Source: Dryas octopetala
Lineage: Eukaryota > Streptophyta > Magnoliopsida > Rosales > Rosaceae
Length of the DNA: 64,000 nt
Assembly (NCBI GenBank): GCA_963921425.1
Contig: OY992840.1
Span: forward strand, 6,946,501 to 7,010,500
Direction: 5' to 3'
The translations under genes and the position numbers were made by a program. The notes below the pieces were generated by a model. That model was not told the DNA's origin. It was given only the letters and a program-made list of their open reading frames with translations, and searched no databases. Below are positions 1 through 8,688 of this stretch, piece by piece (the first letter of the stretch is position 1; each line of letters begins with the position of its first letter).

Positions 1-412
1 AGCCAAACTCTAATATAACTGTTTCATGCTGACTGGTTGGAACTTCTGAATTTGAGCTTAGTATTTGTTGCTAATGATACTGTTGTTGGCAATGAGAACA
101 TAGTTGTGTTTGGAAGAGAAATTGCTCAATCTAGAGTCTGTCAAGGGTAGCATGCAGGTTTTCTGCATATAATAACATGAAATAACTTTTTCTTTAAGGA
201 AGTACTCTTATGTGCATTCTTACTTGTGTACCATACTTCCATGTTTATATTTTGCAATAACTTTTGGTCTTTAGAGCTAGGTGTGAAAGTTTGTTGGTCT
301 TTAGAGCTGGGTGTGAAAGTTTGTTGGTATGGTAATTGTTGCAGGTTGGTTGATTGTGGTGGTGGTGGTGCAGTAAATGTCATGCTTATTTAATTAAAGA
401 TTAAAATGTTAT
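1..412. other. left edge, no gene recognised
   Basis: Frame 1 is open from 19 to a stop at 148-150 (44 codons, just after a stop at 16-18). It could be the tail of a gene lying outside the window, but I do not recognise it. A short direct repeat beginning TTGGTCTTTAGAGCT lies around 264-320. Nothing else is supported. Confidence 0.3.
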
Positions 413-460
413 TTAAATGCTCCTTAGCCATCTTTTTATTGATGGCTAAGGAGCATTTAA
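413..460. repeat. perfect 20-bp hairpin
   Basis: Arms 413-432 and 441-460 are exact reverse complements around an 8-base AT loop. Pairing continues outward with a small bulge (AAATGT on the left, ACATTT on the right). It is probably the collapsed remnant of a small inverted-repeat transposon. A transcribed hairpin is possible but nothing here shows transcription. Confidence 0.75.
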
Positions 461-469
461 ACATTTATT

Positions 470-562
470 GATGAAACAGTTTCAGTTCGTGAAACAGTTT
501 CAGTGAAACAGTTTCAGTTCGTGAAACAGTTTCAGTGAAACAGTTTCAGTTCGTGAAACATG
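470..562. repeat. tandem repeat built on GAAACAGTTTCAG
   Basis: The word GAAACAGTTTCAGTTCGT recurs several times, alternating with the shorter GAAACAGTTTCAGT. The unit is itself nearly palindromic (GAAACAG/CAGTTTC). No coding sense was seen. Confidence 0.8.
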
Positions 563-930
563 AGTTTTAAATGAATTTTGAATGAAATTATGGTTTTGAA
601 ATATGATGAATCAAATTTGCAGGTTGAAACAGATCGAGGCAGTGGCGACTGTCGTGTACTCGTCGCGCGTGAGGTGATCGGACGACGTTGTATTGTTGGC
701 TACTCCTCTCATCTCAATGCTTGTTGTATTGTTGTTTTTTTTTTTTTTGATAAGGTTGCTGTGTTCTTTTTAGTGAAACGGAATTCAGTAAAGGTGTAAC
801 TGTTTTAGTGAATTGCAATTGTTTTAGTAAAGGTGTAATTGTTTTTTAATTAAGGTGTAATTGCATTTTAGTCGAGGTGTAATTGTTTCATCACTTAATT
901 CAGTTTCAGTAAGTGAATTCATAACTGAAT

Positions 931-1080
931 TCTTCAATTTAGTGTAACTGAATTTCTGAAATTCAGTTTCAGTGTAATTGAATTCTTGAAATTCAGTTTC
1001 AGTGTAATTGAATTCTTGAAATTCAGTTTCAGTGTAACTGAATTTTTGAAATTCAGTTTTAGTGTAATGAAATTCAATTT
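931..1080. repeat. 30-bp tandem array, about five units
   Basis: Units start at 931, 961, 991, 1021 and 1051 with a period of exactly 30 bases; the core is ATTCAGTTTCAGTGTAA. Because 30 is divisible by three, the minus strand stays open through the array and yields a low-complexity 10-residue repeat. I take that as a by-product of the repeat, not a gene. Confidence 0.85.
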
Positions 1081-1180
1081 CAGTGTTTGATTTTAGTTTT
1101 AGTGAAATATTGAGTTTTAGCAAAAACTTCAATTCAAAAAAAAAAAAAAAAAAACAGTTTCACCAAAATACAGTTACAGT

Positions 1181-1219
1181 GACGTCAGCATGCGTCAGCG
1201 CGCGTCAGTATGCGTCAGA
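1181..1219. repeat. short GCGTCAG repeats
   Basis: Four closely spaced copies of a GCGTCAG/ACGTCAG-like word follow a poly-A run. The stretch is GC-rich against an AT-rich background. Function unknown. Confidence 0.6.
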
Positions 1220-1323
1220 AGGGTAATTTAGGATTATAAATTTTAGGGGGTTTTGAAAGAGTTTCTAGATGGGTGGGGGTTTAGACAAATTTTTTTGGTG
1301 AGTAGGGTGTTTAAAACTAGGCA

Positions 1324-1619
1324 CTATTTTCCCACCCACCATTAAATTTTTTTTAAAATATAAAAAAACTCTTTATACCTCCTATTATTTCTATAATAGT
1401 TTTTGATATATCAACTCAAACACTCATCTAAACACTTTTTCCACCTCCTTAACTATCATCTCACCCATGCACCCATCTTTTCCCATAATTTCTAATTCTA
1501 GTATGTTGCCAAAACTTAAAATCGATGTTACTATTTGGTTGATGCCCATATATTTATTAAAGTGTATAATTATTCTATACCCTAAACCATTTTTATTTAT
1601 TTATAGTTTTAGATCAAGA
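1324..1619. repeat. partial copy of the 3.8-4.4 kb MITE (left part only)
   Basis: This stretch matches 3818-4109 nearly base for base, including the run of CCCACCCACC and the later TTGGTTGATGCCCATA. The right half of the element is missing here and the sequence jumps straight to material that lies at 5000 in the other copy. It is the first block of a deletion-bearing local duplication. Confidence 0.8.
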
Positions 1620-1832
1620 CAAAAAACAAGCAACTCTATCTTGTTAATAAAACTGACCCAAAAACAAAAAACAAAAGATCTTTTAAATAAAACAGTATGC
1701 AACGTACTTTACACAACAGAGATCGAACATGCATTTACAAACATGCATGAAACGTAGTCGATCAAACCCAAACAACATGCTTATTTTTTTGTTACATTGA
1801 AATAGATCATCTAATTGAATTGACTATCCTAA
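1620..1832. repeat. duplicate of the DNA downstream of the LEA gene
   Basis: Matches 5000-5208 with few differences (for example CAAGCAACTCTATCTTG and TGCATGAAACGTAGTCG in both). At 5000-5208 this block lies on the 3' side of the minus-strand LEA gene. Here it is followed directly by a LEA first-exon fragment. Confidence 0.85.
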
Positions 1833-1847
1833 ATTATAGTCAATTCG

Positions 1848-1912
1848 TAAATGTAAACGTGCTCCTTGGCTGAACTGCCCATGTTGCTCAACTCCTCCTT
1901 TGCAAACTGCAT
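1848..1912 (-). pseudogene. LEA group 1 first-exon fragment
   Basis: Read on the minus strand from an ATG at 1912-1910, the frame gives MQFAKEELSNMGSSAKEHVY, the hallmark N-terminus of LEA_1 (group 1, LEA4-type) proteins. Homology stops near 1848; the rest of exon 1, the intron and exon 2 are absent and the frame ends soon after. Together with 1324-1832 this is a remnant of a duplicated LEA locus carrying two internal deletions. It retains the usual Lys-Glu-His at the point where the main gene at 5457-6041 has Lys-Gly-His. It cannot encode a LEA protein. Confidence 0.75.
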
Positions 1913-2619
1913 GTTTCCTAAATTATATCCTTGTCCTGGTACGCCCACACACCAGAAATCTGTTAAGGAAGTTACGCACTTTGGATTGAAGATTATAATT
2001 TCTGTTTCTTTTGGTCGTCAAAGCAGGCACCCTAATCTTATTCATCGGGATTCAGATTTCAGAGATATGGAAAAGCACTAGCACCTATAACACTATATGT
2101 AGGGAAGGATGAAAACTGAATTATTATTATTATTAGAGGATTTTTCAAGTGGATAAGAAGCTCAAAAACCCTTCAACCGACTAGGAAGGCTCCAATGAAT
2201 CATTAAAGATATATGCCACGTTAGCTAACACTTGCCCACCATGCAACTCCTTGCCTTAATATAATAATGCTAGTGGCTACCCAATTTGGAAAAAGCATCA
2301 ACCCATGCCATATTGCTTCTCTCCTCCTTCTCTAGTGATGTGGCACAACCACAATTTGCCAAATGTTCATTCTACAGTTCTTTTTGTCGGCAGAATCAAC
2401 TTTATTTACAAAATGGTGTGACAGGAAACAGATGGAAGAAAATTCAAAACTTATACACAAATATCAAATTCGAATTGCACTTTATCAAAGGAGACACGTA
2501 TGGGTGTTGATAGTACATTCCACGTCTGGGCCTAGCTAAGTGCGTAGGGGTTGTCAACCGCACAAGGTCTGCCACATATTGGGGCCTTCCTTCTAAATAT
2601 ATATAGCCATATAGGGGGG

Positions 2620-2820
2620 AATAATGCTATTCTTACCACATTTCTTATACCACATTCTTATACCATCTCACGTGTCATTACTTTATTGGACAAAGTTTTT
2701 CTTTTTCTTTTTGGGTTTTTATTTTTATTTTTTAGTATCCAATGTATGAATGCCATGTAAGTTGCCACATAAAGTGGTATGAAATTATGGTATAAAAATG
2801 TGGTATATCTAGCACTACTG
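2620..2820. mobile_element. 201-bp MITE with 10-bp target duplication (Mutator-like)
   Basis: Flanked on both sides by TATAGGGGGG (2610-2619 and 2821-2830). Ends are inverted: AATAATGCTAT at the left, and AGTGCTA when the right end is read in reverse, followed by TACCACATTT on both. It is non-coding. A second copy lies at 50979-51180 in opposite orientation. The 9-10 bp duplication suggests the Mutator superfamily. Confidence 0.8.
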
Positions 2821-2926
2821 TATAGGGGGGGTCACATACTCATATCTAAGAGGTACTCACGTCACCCCCCTCAAAAAAAAAAAAAAAAACTTGATCCGCA
2901 GTGCACGCAGGTTTAAGATTCAGAAT

Positions 2927-3137
2927 AATTTATTTTTTAGATCATCTATTAAAGATTATTTTTATAAAAAATTAACTCAATCAAAAATCATTTAATTATA
3001 TAATTGTTATCGAATAAATTGAATAAATTGACGATTTGATCAAGAAATTACTCTTAACAATTATATAATCAAACGATCTCCGATTAAGTTAAGTTTTTTG
3101 AATAGATGATCTTTAATAGGTGATCCAAAAAATAAAT
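2927..3137. repeat. foldback element with about 80-bp inverted arms
   Basis: The left arm from about 2927 (TTATTTTTTAGATCATCTAT) pairs with the right arm ending near 3137; both arms run inward to TATATAATTGTTA. No clear target duplication was found, so the family is not assigned. Non-coding. Confidence 0.65.
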
Positions 3138-3224
3138 GGTTCCAATCCTAAACATGCACTATCAAACAAGCATTGCCCATATATATATATACAGACTTAT
3201 TCAAGTAAGGATGTCCTTATTTTA

Positions 3225-3550
3225 ATAAAAGTAAGAACATTTTCACTATGTAACACTTGGCAATATAGTTCGATGATCGAAATCGTTTATTTTTTAGGTT
3301 CATTCTCAAGAGTCATCCCTGTAAAAAAATCAGCCAAATCGGTGATTGTTTGGTCATCTAAACTGTGCAGACAAATACAATTTGTCAGATAAAATTGAAA
3401 TGATGTTTTCTATAATATACTGGCTAAACAGTTTCCGATCTGGCTGATTTTTTACAAGGGTGATCTTTGAATGATGTTCTAAAATATAGACGATTTTAAT
3501 CATCGAATTGTAGGTCGAAAAAGGATGTTCTAAAATTTCCCTATATATAT
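3225..3550. repeat. second foldback element
   Basis: Left arm words such as TTCGATGATCGAAATCGT and AAAAATCAGCC recur as reverse complements in the right arm at 3430-3520. The arms are diverged. Non-coding. Confidence 0.6.
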
Positions 3551-3790
3551 TAAGCCCAGTAATGAATAAGTAAAGTAGGTTTCTTTGATTTCTCAAGCCT
3601 TACTTCTTCGCAAGCAGTTAAATTTCGAAATTTTCGGCGAAATTTTTGCTAGTGTTCCTAACTTACTCTTGCACTCTCAACTCTACTTTCATAATCAATC
3701 TCACACCTTCCTAAAAAAAAAAAAATTCAATTTCACCGAAAATAATTAAATTAATTATACCACGTGACAATATTCTTGTAATAATTTATA

Positions 3791-4440
3791 AAGTGCTTAT
3801 ATTCTCACCCCGTTGTCCTATTTTCCCACCCACCATTAAATTTTTTAAAAAATATAAAAAAACTCTTTATACCTCCTATTATTTCTATAATACTTTTTGA
3901 TATATCAACTCAAACACTCATCTAAACACTTTTTCTACCTCCTTAACTATCATCTCACTCACCCATCTTTTTCCATAATTTCTAATTCTAGTATGTTACC
4001 AAAACTTAAAATCGATGTTACTATTTGGTTGATGCCCATATATTTATTAAAGTGTATAATTATTCTATACCCAAAACCATTTTTATTTATTTATAGTTTT
4101 AGATCAAGAATTCATTCTATTTTAATGTTTGTTTTAATTAATTTAAAATTAAATTGAATATTAATCTTAGGGATTTAATTTGACATTTATGAATGAATTA
4201 TAGGATGAGTATAAGATTCTTTTTCTTCTAGCTATTTGGAAACGATGGGTGGGTGGAATAATAGTTAAAGGGGGTGAAAAGAGTGTTTTAAGGTGAGTGT
4301 TTGAGTTGGTATATCAAATAATATTATAGGAATAATGGAATGTGAGAATAGTGATTTTATAATTTTTTCAAATTTAATAGTAATAAGGTGAGTGAAGAAA
4401 TATGACAAGTGAGTGGAAATATAAGCACTCTAATTTGTAA
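3791..4440. mobile_element. 650-bp Mutator-like MITE
   Basis: Ends are AAGTGCTTATATT and, read in reverse from the right, GAGTGCTTATATT; similarity of the arms runs inward for well over 100 bp. Flanks TAATTTATA (3782-3790) and TAATTTGTA (4441-4449) are a 9-bp target duplication with one mismatch. No coding capacity. Its left part is also present at 1324-1619. Confidence 0.75.
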
Positions 4441-4999
4441 TTATGAAATAAAAATGTTGAATCTGGAAACAAGAGAACATGCAGATAAGTCATCCTCTTC
4501 AGTCTTGACTAGGTAAAATATCTACTTTGTCAACAAAAATTTTAGGATTTTCTGTAGTTAGAGATTCATTTAATTCTTTAACATTCAGTAAGGTTATTGA
4601 TTTCTTTGATTTTTGTACTCATATAGTAGACTGATACTTTCACATTAATGTCTTTGAGTTTTGTACTCATAGTATTGACTAATACTTTCACAGATGAATG
4701 TCTACATATTTCTTTAGATTTCTTTTTGTTCTTCATGATTATACAATTTTTTTCCCTCAGATTAATGATTGCCTTTTCAAATTCATGGTTAGACCCTTTA
4801 AAGAGTTTTGCACTATAAGTAAGGCTATCATTATTAAAATTTAGGGTAAAGTTGTGCAAATCTAAAATAGCTACTGTTAGAGTACTTAATTAAAATATAT
4901 GATATCCCATATCTGCATCTGGTGAATTTAGTCCCAGCTGATAGATATGTAGTTGGAACTTACTGTTTGGAGTCCAAATTAACAAGATGCATATCAATC

Positions 5000-5208
5000 A
5001 CAAAAAACAAGCAACTCTATCTTGTTAATAAAACTGACCCAAAAACAAAAAACAAAAGATCTTTTGAATAAAACAGCATGCAGCGTACTTTACACAACAA
5101 AGAACATGCATCTACAAACATGCATGAAACGTAGTCGATCAAACCCAAACAACATGCTTATTTTTTTGTTACATTGAAATAGATCGTCTAATCGAATTGA
5201 CTATCCTA
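5000..5208. repeat. parent copy of the block at 1620-1832
   Basis: Near-identical to 1620-1832. It lies about 250 bp downstream of the LEA stop codon and probably represents 3' flanking DNA of that gene. Confidence 0.85.
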
Positions 5209-5456
5209 ATCCTAAGTTATTTTTCCACCAACTTAGGCTAACCTAGGGCTTAAACCATATACTTAATTCGTCCCTTAAAAAACAGAGCAAACCAAGCATC
5301 ACTAGTGATCTATATGTCGCCTTTGCAAGAGTACTAGTTGTAGTACTTCACTTTCACATAGATGCAAAATAACACCTGACTGTGAGTGACATTAATTATA
5401 ATATTACGTGACATGTTAACGTAATAGGGTATTATTACGATCACACAGTTAAAAAA

Positions 5457-6041
5457 TTAAGGAAACTTGTGTGCGGCGGAACCTCCTAGCGGATAGGCTG
5501 GAACTGTGATCTTCTTAGCAATAGGAACAGCAGTAGTAGTTCCAGTATTACTAGTAGTATTATTGCGTGCATGGACATGGGTGGCACTCAATTTCTGAGC
5601 TTTGGCCTCGTGCAGCTCCATCTTTGCTTGTGCCTCTTTCGCTTTCCTTCTCTCACTCGCTATTGCTTTCTCCTTCGCTGTTCTCGCTGCTGTCACCTTC
5701 TCAGCCTACAATTTCAAGTACCCATCAATTTAATATTCTAAGCATATATACGTACACAGCCTAATTTCTCTAGATTAATTATGATGGTCCAGGTTTTGAC
5801 AATAAAATTAACGTGTCAGTTTAAAAATTAAATAATAGATTAAAAAGAACATTTTCAATTTTATATATACAATTAAAAAGGCAAATGAAATTTTTTTTAA
5901 TGAGACAGTCGTATATATTTTCTGAGAGAATGGACTTCAAAATTTACCTTTTCTTCAGCTTTGGCTTTGCATATGTCATATGTGAATGTGCCCTTTGGCA
6001 GCACTGGCCATATTGCCGAGCTTCTGCTTTGCAGACTGCAT
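5457..6041 (-). pseudogene. group 1 LEA protein (LEA_1/LEA4 type), disrupted
   Basis: Two exons: 6041-5948 and 5705-5457, with a GT-AG intron between. Exon 1 begins MQSAKQKLGNMASAAKG; exon 2 reads AEKVTAARTAKEK, then SERRKAKEAQAKMELHEAKA, and ends GGSAAHKFP. This is the LEA_1 family: small, hydrophilic, mostly helical proteins made in seeds and under water stress that protect proteins and membranes. In exon 1 the word CATATGA is followed at once by CATATG, an extra 7 bases where relatives read directly into the Cys-Lys-Ala-Lys codons. This puts a TGA at codon 22 and shifts the frame; without the 7 bases exon 1 would be 87 nt, in phase with exon 2 (111 residues in all). Everything else (splice sites, exon 2 frame, stop) is intact, so loss is recent or the 7 bp is an assembly error. 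No in-frame ATG restores the main body. Confidence 0.8.
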
Positions 6042-6499
6042 ATTTTATTCTATACTTATGTGCTGTATCACTTCTTCACACACGTACGCAAACATCAAAA
6101 GGACTTGGAATATTGAAAGGTGGACTCAAAGCTCCATTTCTATCAATTAAGGTTTTTATATCCCAAAGAAGATGACAAAAATAGTAAACAGCCACATATC
6201 AGTGCACGCCACGCCAAAAGCCACGTGGTGGGTTTGCAGGGGCGTTGTGTATGATTCATCATATGCTGCCGCGTTAAATTAAATTCCAAAGTTTTATTAA
6301 TTTTCTTTAATTTCTCTTTATTACAATTTTTTTTCCCTGTCGGTGGAGTTGATTATATTGAAATCCACGAGTTGAAGCTTATCGTAAGGTATATTTGTAC
6401 AAACGCATTGAGGCGGTGTTAGATTGGAGTTCAAACATCCAATACATGGATAAAAGTATAATAAAAAATATTAGAACTTTAAAAAGTAATCTTTTAAAA

Positions 6500-6960
6500 C
6501 AATAAAATAGCACAATCACCCTACCTCCCACCCATCAACCACTCACCCATTCGGCTGCCGTCAGATCCTCCCTCTCCATCCTCTCTGTCTCTCCCTCTCC
6601 CTCTCCCCTTCCCCTCTCCCGGTATCCATGTAAACATTCATATATCAACAATTTAAACGGAATACTAACAAAAGTGACGGTATTAAACTAAAGTGAGACA
6701 AATGGATAAATTTGAGGATCCTAAAAATTTAAAAAATTAATTGAAGGACCAAAGTGTCACTATTGGAATAGTTAATGGACCATTGCTAGAAAAAAAAAAA
6801 AAAAACCCTTTATATATTGATGGAATATTTAACAGTTTTGACGGAATGGACCAAAGTTTCACTCGTTGAAAAGTTCAAGGACCCTAGAAATTAAAAAAAA
6901 ATAGTTAAAGAACCAAAGTATCACTCGTGGAATAATTGAAAGACCACTGGTGAAATTAAA
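6500..6960. other. CT-rich stretch and unassigned repeats
   Basis: 6565-6622 is a pyrimidine-rich run (TCTCCCTCTCC words). At 6730-6950 the phrases ACCAAAGTGTCACT and ACCAAAGTATCACT recur within diverged copies about 180 bp apart, suggesting an old repeat. I see no gene between 6042 and 8688 apart from the foldback element described next. Confidence 0.4.
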
Positions 6961-7273
6961 CATTATTTCATTAGATCCTCATAATTTTAGTTCCAATCAA
7001 CTCTTTATAGTTTACATTTTGTTACAATCAAGTCCAAAATGAAAATTATAATTTAAAATTTAAACAGCAGACGATTGCTATTGTCAACACGGGAGTGTAA
7101 CATTTTCAAATTTTTTGAACATAGTTGCCCCTAGTTCAAATTTTTTAAACATAGTTGCCCCTAATCTTGTAAAAGCTAACGTTGCACGTGGATTTCATGT
7201 TAAAATTCAGTCTAAGATTTGGATAAATTTTAATGAAAAGTGTTATTTTTTAGTAAATTGGCATATGATTCAA

Positions 7274-8442
7274 CCAAGGAATTAAATTTCATTTTTTTAA
7301 GGTGTCGAAATCGAAACACATGTTTAATAATTTTTTGGGAAAATTTCGCCGAAATTTATCGAAATTATCGAAATTTTCATATTTTCTCCAACTTCAGAAA
7401 TTCACCAAAAATAGTTCGAGACTCCAAATAATTTACCGAAAAATTCTACGAACTCGTATTGATGAGTACTAATTTTCTATAACCTCAAAATAGTCAAATT
7501 GCTTTCAAAAAAATTATGAAAAATCCTACTCTTATAATTTAATTATGAAAAAAATAATAATTGTCAAATTCTTGAATTTTCATTTTCTAAAATTCATTTC
7601 CACACAATTAAGCTCTAGAACCACAACCAAAAGTCTAAGTTAGTTAAAATAAATTTAAAGAAATTTCTAATTCCTTTAAACAAATCTTAAAACAAATTTG
7701 AAAAATTTAAGTAACAAAATTACCATAAGCCAAAATTTGGGTTGTTACACTTAGTGAAGACAAACCTTGGCTAAGTAAGAGACACGGAAAAAAAGGAAGG
7801 AAAGATAAAAAATAAAAAAAAGACTGAAGAGAGAGGCACGGGGAAAAAAAGTAAGGAAAGAAAAAAAATGAGGGGGGGTTTGGAGCCTTTGGGCAATTGG
7901 AAAGAAGAAGAAAAAGGTTTGAGATTTCTTTTAGTTATTTTAAACCTTAAATTTAATACATTTCTATATAAAAAAATAATTAAAATTATCCTAAAGGGCT
8001 TAAAACCTAATATCCTAAAAAATATAGAGTATATAGGGTTTAATGTATAGATTATAGAATATAAAGAGTATTATGGTATATAGAATATATAGAGTATTAG
8101 GGTTTAGATTTTAGTGTATAATTAAATTATACAGTATAAAGAATATACTAATTTTGTTTATTCATTATACTAATTTTATTTAACAGTATTTGCTCCAGCG
8201 CGCATTATATTCACCTTATATCACATGAAACCTACTATATAATTTGATTTCTTCAATGTTTTTTATCAATTTAGTAGATAATATGTTAAATAAATATATG
8301 GTAAAGTTTCATTCAAAATTTTAGTATTTTGATAGTAATTTCCGTCATTTCCATCTAATTTCTGTCGAAATTTAAAAATTTTCGAAATTTCCATCAAAAT
8401 TTCTATCGAAATTTCTTCGAAACTCGAAATTTTATTCCTTGG
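7274..8442. mobile_element. 1.17-kb foldback DNA element next to FdC2
   Basis: Terminal inverted repeats CCAAGGAATTAAATTTC (left) and CCAAGGAATAAAATTTC (right, read in reverse), followed on both sides by clusters of TCGAAATTT words. ATTCAA flanks both ends (7268-7273 and 8443-8448), a probable 6-bp target duplication. The interior shows no transposase. It ends 246 bp before the FdC2 start codon. Superfamily not certain. Confidence 0.7.
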
Positions 8443-8688
8443 ATTCAATATAGATGGAATTATAGATGTTTATACGTGTTCGGTGTTTGTGAATTTAATA
8501 AGAACTCAGCCCATGATCCAATCTTTGGGCTTACTTGGTTGTTAAAGCCCAATTGTTACTTGTATAGTTGGCCCGGAGTCCTTGTTAGTTGTTATCTTGT
8601 CAGCAATCCAATTATCCACTTCCATTTCCATGTACAGTTCGTTAAGCTCCAAATACAGTTCGTAAAATCGGCGCGTACAGATAATCCC

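Noticed and set aside
824-1132. 102-codon minus frame with a 10-residue repeat
   Set aside because: Explained by the 30-bp tandem array; flanks are low-complexity.
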